The position numbers and the translations under genes are program-made. DNA of 64,000 bases from contig NC_058338.1 in NCBI RefSeq assembly GCF_905475395.1, positions 48,209,935 to 48,273,934 on the forward strand, written 5' to 3'. This document shows positions 26,297 through 37,352 of the stretch, one piece after another (position 1 is the first letter of the stretch; the number at the start of each line of letters is the position of its first letter). Under the pieces are notes generated by a model that saw only the letters and a program-made list of their open reading frames with translations, did not search any database and was not told the origin of the DNA. The DNA is from Chrysoperla carnea. Its lineage: Eukaryota; Arthropoda; Insecta; Neuroptera; Chrysopidae.

Positions 26297-26387
26297 AATT
26301 CATATTACATAAGTGGCACAAATATGGTCTCTTTTCCATATAGTGACAAAAGTTATATTAGTTACGTTTTTTTTTGCATATACTATT
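26297..26387. repeat. Dispersed repeat, copy 2
   Basis: Second copy of the block at 24685-24775, in the same orientation: catattacataagtggcaca, then aatatggtctcttttccata and gtgacaaaagttatattag. Divergence is moderate. It also contains TATGGTCTC, the 9-mer that flanks the hairpin at 24568-24632. Confidence 0.6.
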
Positions 26388-29183
26388 ACAAAAAACTAAA
26401 AATTCCAAACTCTTCTTTTTAAAATCTTCTTTATAATAAATTTTGCAATAGTTTTGATTTACATTACAAAAAAACAAAAAAGAAAATATAATAAAAAAAA
26501 ATCCCGCTTTAATAAAATTGATGAAACAATATACTTTTCAGTACAGAATAATGAAAACATAAAATTGTGTATTATTAATAAATACATATATAATTAAATT
26601 TAGTAATAATAATAATTAGTATCCACAATAGCTCAGGGTCATTAAACACTTCCAATAATAGATATAATCAATAATAATAGTTTGTAAAATGAATACATAA
26701 ATGCAAAAACAATAGTTTAAAACAAATATTACTTAAATTACCGAAAATATTTATTAAAAATATTAACAATATTATATTATCATAAGTTTTTAAATCAATG
26801 TTGTTAATTTATTTATTATCAACTTTTATAATTAATTCATTTCATGTGTTTAATTAATTATTATTTATTAGATGTTCGTTTCCGAGTTAAATACAGTTAC
26901 CTTCTTAAAAAAAATTATTGAAAATAATCGTTTTCAAGTCTCAAAATAATATTAACAATTAAACTTTCAAGTTTACCAAAATTCTTAAATGATTAAATGA
27001 TATTTTTACTTCCTCAAACAAAATCAAGTAGAGTAATTACGGAAATTACTCCGTTCAAAAGTTTGTATTTTCAATTTAAATTAAACTTCAAACAGCTACT
27101 TTCACTTTTGTGTAAAATTTCCCATAAAAATGTTTTAATCATAAAACTGCTCCACTCGGTAAATACTCAAACCTTATATATATTCCACATGCTAAGCAAA
27201 AAACAAAAATTTGAATTGAAAAATTTAACTTTTCTTGTCGACTTCGAATTTATAGTCTTATCTATTTTGAAATTTTGAACAATGACAACAATTTGTTAAA
27301 CTAAATCAAACATTTTTTTTTTCATTTGAATTATTTTTTAAGGTTCTGCTTTATTAATAAAACCTAATTCGAGATAAATTCGTCACGACGCTACGACGAA
27401 GTTATTATTTTCATTTGGGTATAAACGTTGTCAAATACAAAAAGCACAGTTTTCCAGGAATCGAAATTTTTAACTTTTTCAATTGTTTGATATATTATTA
27501 TTAAAAACAACTTCCATATATCAAAAATTTGCTTACCCTTGGCGTGTTTGTTTCAAGTTTTAGAATTCGTGTAACTTGGAATTAGCGTAAGTCGAACTGT
27601 ATAACAGGATAAATATTTAAAAGGTGCTTAGCACCTTCATAGATTGCTATTATTTGACTCCTATTTTATACAAATTATTGAAAATATAAAAGTTGATAAT
27701 GTAAATATGTTCAAAAACCATTTTTATACAAAAAATATACCTAACTTTTTTTAAACAATCAATAAATAATGTATCCTTAGTAATCCTCAATAAAAAAAAT
27801 AGATTTTTTTCATACAGACGAAAATTTTAATGGCGAAAACATTGACTCATTTTAGGCAGTAGAAAATAGATTAAATGGAATTTTTAATCCAATTATAAAA
27901 AACACTTTCTTATGTTTTCAATATTTATAAAAAAAAAAATTGGACTTTTGAATTTTTGTATTTCAACAGTACATTATAATAACAAAACACAGTAATTGTA
28001 TCATTAAATATAAAGTGTATATTTAGAATTATGATGCTTGAGTTTTAAACACATAAATAAATTTAAGATGCTGTGATTCTAAAATTCAATTAAGCTGCAT
28101 CTATTTGAACAAAATTTTTGAATAGGTTTTGAATATTTTTTAAATAAAATATTAAATAAAAAGCAACTTGCTTGTTTTTAGATAGCTGTAAATGTCAGAA
28201 TAATATTAAGTCACTCCTCAATTCGAGAATGGCTATACCTCATTAGTTTCGATCATAAAAAGAACCTGGCCTAGCTTCATTCTTAAAAAATAAAAACTTT
28301 CATTCGCTTGATCTTACACAAAAATCTTTAGATGGCCATTTATGGAGAACAAATCTTTGAATGGGTTTTAAACTGCTTCGATTTACACGGAAACGATGAC
28401 TCCGATGGTAATCACAAAAAATTGAAAATTATATGTATATCATTATATTAAGAAGTTAGTTATTACCTGGGCTCAAATCTTGTCGAAGTTTTTTTGATTA
28501 AATGTTATTTATAATTAAATACATTGCCTTTAATGAAACAAACTCGGTGAAATATAAATAAGTGATATTTTGGCGTGGTTAAAAAATTTATCTAAATAGA
28601 AAAGTTTGTCGCCACGTTGTTATTATTACTCGTCTAATAAGCATAATAGATTCAAAAGTAATAATTTATTTAATTAATTAGGCAAGTCACCCATGATCGC
28701 ACCTGTATAGCCTCTGAATGATGAAAGTCGGGAAATGCTACAGAACAAGAACTTACAAAAGACGATCATTTAGATTTCTGTTCTGTTTATAGCAAGTACC
28801 TCTGTATTTTCGCAACAAAAACGAAAAATATGTCGGGTCTCAAAGGACATTATCTAATAAAATTTCCTTTAAAAATAAAAATAAAATAAATTAAAAAAAT
28901 TTAATTGCTTTAAATTGACTAACCTCCTCCATAGAACCTAATGCAATAGTTAATAAATAATATACACAATCAATTAAAAAAAACAAAAAGTTAAACGCTA
29001 AAATAGTTAATTATACATACAATAGTTTAAAAAAAAATAAATAAAAAATATATATCACAATTTTTAGACTGTCTGAAACAATAGTGCCTCTTTTTTCATA
29101 AATAATATTAATAGAAATAATATTTTAAGTAAAATTGTTTAAAAAATAAATACCATAATTAAATAATTCACATTAAAACAATT

Positions 29184-29904
29184 AATAGGGTATTTGACTT
29201 AAAATGCGCAAAGAAAATCTATCTACGAACAAAAATATTGAATGATATGATAATCTTATCCCTTATGCATCTTTTTGTGAAAGAAAGATATTATTTAGCA
29301 AATTCAGTACATTAACACACACTAATGGTTTAAATAACGTAGATTGTAATACGAATAAATATAAAAAGGTTTAAAGAATGTATAATAGGGTATTCTACTA
29401 TTTTTGAAAAAGTACTTCAAAATGTTGATTTTGCTAATAAAAAGCCACCAAAGATTTATTTCGGAAAAATATACACGCTTTCTTGCCAAAAACAAATTAA
29501 ATTTTAAACCTTTTTTAAACTGTCAAAAACGCGGGCATCCAATTTGATGACGTAATATCGTTATCATTATACGAAATAACACAAATAAGTTTGATAGATA
29601 TATTCATAAACATCTGATTATAATAAATATAAATACTTATTATCTATGGATATATTATACCCAGCTGTCTACACTGAACTAACTGATGGTCTATGGTTCA
29701 TACCGATATGACATCATATCATTGCTTGCCCGCGTTTTAGGTCACGAGATGTACAGTTAAAAAATTAGGATTTTTAATTTTAATATTATAAAAGAAAAAT
29801 GTGCTTTTTTGACTCGAAATCAGAATATTTAAGTATATTTTTACATAAATTTTAACTTTTTTCAAATTTCATAATTTGTTTTTGACTAACGATAATACCC
29901 TATT
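29184..29904. mobile_element. Inverted-repeat element(s) with AATAGGGTATT ends
   Basis: AATAGGGTATT occurs at 29184 and 29384 on the + strand, and as its inverse AATACCCTATT at 29894-29904. The 29384-29904 segment has inner inverted blocks as well: aaaacgcgggcatccaattt near 29527 pairs with attgcttgcccgcgtttta near 29722. It is a non-autonomous inverted-repeat element of about 520 bp. The extra end at 29184 suggests a second partial copy or an alternative left end. No coding sequence. Confidence 0.65.
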
Positions 29905-32708
29905 GCTAACTTTATAAATTATATTCTTTACAACTTCATCTTATTACAAAACTTCCTCTATAAACTGAGAATGTTAAACACAGCTACTATAAAACCAATT
30001 TAACTGATATCTATGTGTACGGTCCGAGTACGGTCAACTACGAAATTTAAAAAACTAAAACGATGTAGTATGATATAAAAAACTTTACCCCTTATAATTA
30101 TGTAATAGATTATAGATAATACGCCTTAGAAATCTTCAGTCAAGTGCCCTATTAAATCACATAAGATATACCTATTATCACTCAATTTTTTGAAAAATTA
30201 TTAAAACAGTTAGATTTAGTAGGTACCTTGAATTTTTAAAATATTTAAAATGTACTGTATTTATGGAATACAAATATTCAAAAAACAGAAAGACTTTCAG
30301 TACAGTAGAACTGTTGGTTTTTAGATTTAATTCGTAAATATTTTCAAGCAACTACCATCAAGGGATATTTTTTAGGACCTATACAAAATATTGTAAATCA
30401 AATATTCAAAATTTTTATCAAATGACTTTTGAATAAGATCTAATAATAAGCAATATAATTTTTTGATTCTAAAATCAAATAAATTTTTGGGCCACCAATG
30501 AAAAAACCACAATTTTAAATAAACTTTTAATATTGGGACAAAACCAAATGTCCTAACTAATTAAATATAAAAATAATGTAAATAATAATTAATAGATTAG
30601 AATTTTGTACGTATTTTTGAAGTCGGTTTGCCACTGTGTATATGAAGCCATCGTGGCTTACATGGTAACAGGAAAACTTGTTGATCTAACAAGCTTGATG
30701 ACCGACATTGTATTTTTGACTGATGATAAAACGTATATTTGTTATCGTTTAAAATGCAGGAAAAATAACTGCGGAAAACATTTCTTTTTCAAACAAGTGT
30801 ACATTCTTCTTATGGAGTTTTATTTTTCAATTAAAGAATTAAAGAACTTGATTTCGGTCTAAGTGACTATATTTTAATCAATCATAGATTGTGTCTATAT
30901 TTTGTGCCAAGTAAAGACATCTAGGCACTGACATTATTTTAGGCATTATAGGCTCGCGTAACGTTTGTTTAATCTACCGAATTTAGTTAAAAGTGTACCT
31001 TTTATTTATGTAATAGATATTAATATTTTTTTTACATTAATCAGTTCCTTAATAGATGTATTAAGTATATTAATTTTAATTTCAAGTTTTGTTTATAAAT
31101 TTTTACTGGTTGATCTATGAAAATATATAATTGTTTCTACAATCACGGAAAACACAAATTTTATATTTCTAACATATTTTCTGATCTAATGCGATCGTGT
31201 GAAATAAGAAACTATTTGACTATTATTAAACTGATTTTGTAAGCTCGAAAAAAAAAAAATGAAACCATTGTTTAATCATTTGTAACTATTTTCTAATTTA
31301 ATATTGAATTTGGGAAACAAAATTTACTGTGCCATCAAAATTTTTACATAAAAAACATTTTTGTGTAGAAATAGGTAATTGCAAAATTATTAACTCTAAA
31401 AATTATACTACTTATTTCGACTTCGAAATCGCACTGTATTCTTTTTATGTTTTGGATCAAATTAATCTTACATAGTAAAATAAAAAATATTTATCACGAA
31501 CTATGGAAGACGTTGGGTTAAAAAAAATATCTGTGCAAATATATCTTGGTATGGAAAACACGTTTTGACAGAAAACAATTTTTATCATTTAAAATTATGT
31601 TGTCCGTATTCGTAAACATGGGTCATCAATTTCTGGATTTTTCTGTTTTACGGACGATAGAGCATCCTACTAATGTTAAAACGTCTTCACCACAAATGTA
31701 TTTCCAAACAATGCTTTCCAAACTCAATTGATACAGACAGATATTGACTACTTAAAATTTGTAATTTACTTTACAAATTCTAAATAGAAAGAAAAAAGAA
31801 CGAGTTTTTATTAGAAATTGTTCAATTAGTCATTAAAGATGGAACAACTGGCAAAAGAAGATAAAAATGCATTCCTTTTAGTACTCAAAACATATCTAAC
31901 TAAATTAAAATTGGGCAATTTTATAAGAAAATAAAATTTTGAACCAAAATTGCTAGTTAAAATAAGAAATGGAGAACGTTTTTATCCCCTTCTTCAATAA
32001 CATTTAGTGCCTGATTGAACGATTTATCAATCCAATGACTAAGAACGATTCTCGAACGCAGAAATTCACTATTGAATAATTTTTTTCTGTATTTCATTTG
32101 TCGTCGAATGTTTTTTCAAGAAATTCGTAAATAAATTTCGATCAAATCTCTTATATGTGGAAAGAATATAAAATATTTTCATTGAAAAAAAAATTGTAAT
32201 AGAAACTATTTTTTATTGTAATTAATTATTAATTAAACTATTATTATTATTATTATTAAATATAAATTAATATATTTCTGTTATAAATGTTCTGCCATGT
32301 ACAATCGTCTGCGCGTTTTTGATATTTTTTACGTACATTAAAAAGAAATAAAATCATTAATTAATATATTCATTAAATTAATTTGTTCCAGTAATTTATT
32401 TCCAAAAAAAATAAATTCAAAGACGCGTAATGAACAAACAAACAAACAAAAAATGAAAAATATTTTTAAAAAATTATTATTAATATTATTAAGACAAAAT
32501 TAACGTGCTTTTTTATTGCACATTAAAAAAATTAATTAATTGTTGATAATTGTAAAAAAATGAAAATTCCTGTTTTTTTATTAATTAATTATTTTTTTTC
32601 TTAAACAGGTACAAACATTGTTTGTCGAGTGACAATTTTTTGTGAATTATAATTTGTGTTGTTTTTTGGCAAATGCTTGTAAATCATTAATTAATTAATT
32701 GTTCATTA

Positions 32709-32732
32709 TTCTCTCTCTATCTCTCTCTCTCA
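32709..32732. repeat. (TC)n microsatellite
   Basis: Pyrimidine dinucleotide run ttctctctctatctctctct with one interruption. Confidence 0.85.
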
Positions 32733-33543
32733 TAATTAAATGCTGTTTTTTCAATTTAAAAAAAACAAGATATGCATATCATTATAGCTGTAAAATGAAA
32801 TTTTTGGCAAATAAAAATGTTTTAAACTATTAATAATTATTTGACTTTTATTTTATATTTTTAATTTTCTTATTCTCTGCATTCCTGAGATGGAAAATTC
32901 GCGTACAATATCCCAACCCAATTTTTTATTTATTTATTGCATTTTTTTTAATTAAGTATTTTACGATTTCTTTTAAATGAAATGAAAAATTAATTATTAG
33001 CCAATTTATTAACCTTACAACTTAGTTATCAATTTAAACCCGTCAGCACATGCGTTAGGAGTATTTTGCTCACGCTCGATTTAAAACATAAATACATTTT
33101 ATTTTTCAAATGGTATATGTGGTTGAAACTATTTCTATCATTATATAATTTTATCTATTTCCGAATTATGAATTTTTCAGATTTCTTCAACCTATCTACA
33201 GTTTAAAAAAAATTTTTATTTTCAAGTTCCGTGAGAAAATGTGAGAATTTTTCTCATCACGAGAGTAAAGATGTGAGCAGAAAATATTAACTTCGGAAAT
33301 TTTCGGGCCAATTCGTGTTATTTCGTTAGTTTCATATAAGCCGTGATAGAAATATGATGAAATTGGTTAAAATGAATTAAATTATTTAGAATATTTCTAT
33401 GTTCTAATATTTTCACTCTGAAGCGTTATTCAATAAACACGTAATCAAACTATTTTTAATTTAGCTAGTGCATTAAAAAATAAATTCATATAAAATTAAG
33501 TAGAGGTTATGATTTACAAAGTTAACTTAAATTAGTAAGTTGA

Positions 33544-33665
33544 ATAGGTTACTCAGTAGGAGCAATTAAAAAAGCGCTGCTAGGAAATGAACAGGGGTTG
33601 TGGTTTCAATCTCCATTCAAGTACTTTCCTTTACTTTTCTTAATATCAAGTCTCATCCCTACATA
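33544..33665 (+). mobile_element. Possible tRNA-derived SINE head
   Basis: ggttactcagtaggagca resembles a pol III A box (TRGYNNARNNGG). About 50 bases later gtggtttcaatctcc resembles a B box (GGTTCRANNCC) with an insertion. The spacing fits a tRNA-like head, but the arms do not fold into a good cloverleaf. It is at most a decayed SINE. Confidence 0.3.
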
Positions 33666-33734
33666 AAGGCGTGCGTGTAGGAACAATCAATTTACTAACA
33701 TGGTTGATTTAAAGTAATTAAAAATATATAAAAT

Positions 33735-34200
33735 AACTAGCGGCCCCGACGGACGTTGTCCCGTAAAAACGTAACTCCAATTCATGAATACCTATACTAC
33801 GTTTAGCCTGTCCGCTAAACCCATCCCGCTAAACCCCAATTTAACTCCTATTTATTGGAGTGGCCTGACCTTCGACCTTTGGCCTGACCTTTGATAGTAG
33901 AGCTCGCTGCGCTCGCATATGGCTCTAATAAATGCCCATTGACAATACCTGAATACTATTAAAAATACATAGTACACATAGTATACATAATGTGATATGA
34001 TTTATATGCGCTCCCACCATTTAATGAAATTTCATTTTTTTGGTACGGAGCCCTCAAAAACAGTTGTACTGGACCAAATTGTAAATCTAAACCATTCTCG
34101 AATCTCCACGAACACACACAAAAAATTTCATCAAAATCGGTCCAGCCGTCTAGGAGGAGTTCAGTCACGTACACACGCACACAAGAAATATATATATTAA
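33735..34200 (+). mobile_element. Dispersed retroelement 3' region, copy A
   Basis: Ends with ttcatcaaaatcggtccagc, then cgtctaggaggagttcagtc, an acacacgcacac run and aatatatatattaag, the usual 3' annealing-type tail of insect RTE/SINE families. It contains tggtacggagccctcaaaaa and gcgctcccaccatttaatga. The block 33915-34165 is homologous to the inverted copy at 39610-39965, which proves it is a dispersed repeat. No coding capacity. The left part (cggccccgacggacgttgtc at 33742) may be the element's 5' side. Confidence 0.7.
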
Positions 34201-34274
34201 GATTTACAAAAATATTTTTAAAAAATGATGTCAAGATGTGGAAGAATATTGTTCCCCAGATAGTATAACTGTGG

Positions 34275-34514
34275 TACCGGTTTGTCACTAAACGGACAAA
34301 GAACACTCAAACTCAAATAATAACTTAACTTTTCGCAAACTTTTTGAAGACTGGCGTTTTTTACGATGGTTGAGAAACCCATATTTGATTATTATTATTA
34401 TTATTATCATTACCCAACTGTCGCAAGACACGCCAGTCTTCAAAAAGTTTGCTATAAGTAAAGTTTTTATTTTAGTTTGAGTTTTGCTTTTGTTTGTCCG
34501 TTTAAAACCGTAAT
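34275..34514. mobile_element. Foldback element just upstream of the far mamo finger exon
   Basis: The left arm aaacggacaaagaacactca ... caaactttttgaagactggc (34290-34354) is inverted at the right as gccagtcttcaaaaagtttg ... tttgtttgtccgttt (34431-34505). Outer bases ccggttt / aaaaccg may extend the ends. The loop holds an ATT triplet run. It is non-coding and ends about 100 bp before the splice acceptor at 34616. Confidence 0.75.
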
Positions 34515-34616
34515 TACAAATCCAATTGGGATAAGAATTATAAACAAATTCGTAAAATTAATATAGGCCACAATAAATTTTTTTCAAATAGTAATCAATA
34601 TTTTTTTCTTTTTCAG

Positions 34617-35798
34617 TTTTACTTAGATGACGATGCGTCAAGTAGCCGTTCATCAACCCCATTTCCCTTTTTATGGGGCATGTTCGGTGCAAGTCCATTA
34701 GATGATGCATCAAGTCGTTTGCTGGGATTGTTAAACTCACGGTTAGCAGCTGTTGCGTCTACATCTGCGAGTGGTGCTAGCACTCCACATGAAATTGGTG
34801 ACCAATTTCGTTGTATTGTATGTTTAGCAAGTTTTCCATCCGGGTGGCTATTAAAGCGACACGCTATTTTACAACATTCAATACTGCCCACATCATTAAC
34901 ACCCACCGAAGAGAAACCATTTGTATGTGAACAATGTGGTCAAAGTTATCGTTATCGGTCAGCGTATTTAAAACACCGTGAGCAAAATCATCGTGCCCGT
35001 TTACCAGCCGATAAACTATTTACCTGTGACGTGTGTGGCATGCAATTCCGTTATTTAAAATCGTTCAAAAAACATCGTTTGAATCATGCATTGGAACGTT
35101 TGCATGGAAAGTCTTTAAACGCTGATGGGGAATATTCTGGATCAGAGAATTTATCACATTTGGTGCTTGATCGATATATAGGTGAAAAAGCTTCACAAAA
35201 TGAAACTGAAAGTAATGAAGTCACTAGTACTATCAATGAAGTAATAGGTTTGGATGACGAACAAGATAAACCAGTTAATTTGTCCGACGATAAAAAAGAG
35301 GAAATCAAAATTAAACAAGAACTTGTCGAGGAAACATTACCAACACAGACAGCCAAGAAATCCGGCCAAGTTTGTGATCAAGATAATACAATTGATTCGT
35401 TAACGTATTCTGCTGGTAGTAGCAGCCATCAACTTCCATCCACAACTACTCTCCCCATTGATGCATTCCAATTAGCACAAGAAGCATCCATATTAAATTT
35501 ATTACAAGCAGATGCAATAGAACGTCATCAACGCGAACGTCGTTTTGCATGTCCATTTTGTGGTAAATGTGTCCGATCCAAAGAGAATTTAAAATTACAT
35601 GTTCGTAAGCACACGGGTGAAAGACCATTTGTATGCTTATTTTGTGGACGAGCATTTGGTGGTAAAAGCGATTTAACACGACATTTACGTATACATACTG
35701 GTGAACGTCCATACCATTGTGAAGCATGCGGAAAATGTTTTGCACGTGCTGATTACTTGTCCAAACATCTGACAACGCATATGCATTCGCCTCGCTGA
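34617..35798 (+). CDS. mamo: mamo, far terminal exon: six C2H2 fingers (long isoform)
   Basis: Terminal exon of 393 residues with a TGA stop. The acceptor tttttcag at 34616 gives phase 0, the same as the 30-codon exon, so BTB + 30 codons + this exon yields about 824 residues. An ATG at 34680 lies 21 codons inside and need not be the start. Fingers 1-3 (starting near residues 497, 535 and 568: FRCIVCLASF, FVCEQCGQSY, FTCDVCGMQF) are widely spaced. An acidic linker follows with IKIKQELVEE (sumoylation-like IKQE) and KPVNLS (CtBP-like). Fingers 4-6 are a tight array from about residue 743 with TGERPF and TGERPY linkers (NLKLHVRKH, DLTRHLRIH, YLSKHLTTH). These final fingers are the block I recall as diagnostic of mamo. 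The chain ends soon after the last finger. Confidence 0.87.
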   Translation, partial: FYLDDDASSSRSSTPFPFLWGMFGASPLDDASSRLLGLLNSRLAAVASTSASGASTPHEIGDQFRCIVCLASFPSGWLLKRHAILQHSILPTSLTPTEEKPFVCEQCGQSYRYRSAYLKHREQNHRARLPADKLFTCDVCGMQFRYLKSFKKHRLNHALERLHGKSLNADGEYSGSENLSHLVLDRYIGEKASQNETESNEVTSTINEVIGLDDEQDKPVNLSDDKKEEIKIKQELVEETLPTQTAKKSGQVCDQDNTIDSLTYSAGSSSHQLPSTTTLPIDAFQLAQEASILNLLQADAIERHQRERRFACPFCGKCVRSKENLKLHVRKHTGERPFVCLFCGRAFGGKSDLTRHLRIHTGERPYHCEACGKCFARADYLSKHLTTHMHSPR

Positions 35799-36149
35799 AA
35801 TAAGCGATAAATCGGATAACAATTTATTTAGTAATGTTGGCTAAATTGTGTGGCCTTTTTCGTTTTGTGCTTAAAATTAAAAAAATTAAAAAATATAATG
35901 AAACTTTTATGATGGTGCAGTTATGAATCGGTGGAACTGCGATTGAAAATTTCATTATATTAAAACGAACAATTTTAGAATTGTAAATGACACAAAACAA
36001 AGCAATTTTATTAGACAGTAAGTCGTTTCCTAAAAAAAGTGAATTAAAAAATATTTATTTATTTATTTAAAATTTTCTTAAAAAAGACATTGAATGAATC
36101 TCAAAAAAATGGATATTTAATGGAGTGATAAAAAAACATTTTTCTTTTA

Positions 36150-36155
36150 AATAAA
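36150..36155 (+). terminator. Candidate poly(A) signal, long mamo isoform
   Basis: AATAAA 352 bases after the stop at 35798. Other A/T-rich hexamers lie further on, so the 3' end may be longer. Confidence 0.35.
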
Positions 36156-36914
36156 ACGGGTGATATTCTACATATTTTCGTTGTTTTTACAAATGTGTAA
36201 GGAAAATTCGTGTAAAGGAATATTAAAAAAAAAATTATTTTAACTTTTAAAAAAATGGTTAAAACAAATTGTGGCTGTTATTGAAGAGAAGCAACGAAAT
36301 AGTTAATTATATTATTAAATAAGTTTTTTGATTGATGTTTTAAAAATTAATAAAAAAAAATCATACAATAATATATATTATATTATATCATTGTTATATT
36401 TATATACATGTGCAACCGTAACTTATAAAGTTTAAAAAAAAACGTAATTTATTAACAAACAAAAAGTATTGATATTAATAAATATTTTTTATTAATTTAT
36501 TTAAAATATATTTAATTATTATTAACGTAAAACGAGCAAGAAAAATATTTAAATGTGTTTTAATTACGGAATACAAACTATTTCATAAATTATATCGTCA
36601 AATACAGACAATTCACTTGTTTTGAGAGATTTTACATTTGCCCGAGGGAATTTTTAAATTAAATCATCTTTATTTAAACACAAAAAACTCTTTGAATTAA
36701 AATGCGAATAGAAATTTTATAAAAAAACGTACAATAATTCTTCTTTATCCTTAATCTTGACTGTTATTATATCTATTGATAGGAGAAGCGTTTTTTGAAA
36801 AGGGAAAGAAAACAATATGTTTTTGTGAAAAACAGAATGAGCGTAAAGAGGCAAAAAAATTACACTTTCTTTATGATTTCGGCTTTAGAAGAGACAACTT
36901 TAGATCGTCCAGTG

Positions 36915-37352
36915 AAGGGCGCGAGAAAAGCTGGATTGTATATCAGAATATCTCTGATGATTTCTTTTGTCAGAAAAATGGTAAACCTGAGATCATAATA
37001 GATCTAGTTATTATATCTTACTGGATGAACACTTGTTCGTCTGTGCATAAGAGTATATAACCGTACATCAGTGTTGGTCATCTACATTTAAATCAACAGG
37101 TGTAGGTATTATACTACAACTGTTGCGTTGATTTAAATGTAAACCAACACTGATGAACACTTGTGCACGTTGATGTACTCTGATGTACACAGATGAACTA
37201 CTGTACACCAATTATGATGTAAGTTGATCTACACAGACGAAGAAGTTTACATGTACTAGGATAAAACTAGATCTATTATGATTTCATCATTTTTTTGATC
37301 AAAAGAAATCATCGAAGATATCCTGATATATAATCTACTTTTTCCCGGGCAG
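36915..37352. mobile_element. Foldback element with repeated TGATGNACA motif
   Basis: Left arm landmarks are gctggattgtatatcag, gatgatttcttttg, atcataatagatctagt, acatcagtgttgg and acatttaaatcaac (to about 37098). Right arm landmarks are gttgatttaaatgt, ccaacactgatg, actagatctattatgat, caaaagaaatcatc and ctgatatataatc (from about 37128). The loop is about 25-30 bases. The right arm also carries a run of near-repeats of the type tgatgtac/tgatgaac (37150-37200). No coding. Confidence 0.72.

Larger units (their letters stand above)
8171..34616 (+). other. Long mamo intron (far-exon route), repeat-filled
   Basis: If the far finger exon is spliced to the 30-codon exon, everything between 5833 and 34616 is intron for that isoform. 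Apart from the near finger exon I find no supported coding exon here. Open frames are short and AT-biased, with no recognisable domain. The stretch is dominated by relics of mobile DNA, listed separately. Between those, long runs (for example 16400-21800, 26400-29180 and 30000-33500) show only AT-rich unique-looking sequence and simple repeats. Confidence 0.6.

Noticed and set aside
34680-34682. ATG 34680 as the start of a separate zinc-finger gene
   Set aside because: The frame is open back to a strong acceptor at 34616 with phase matching the mamo exons, and no promoter is visible, so the exon reading is preferred.
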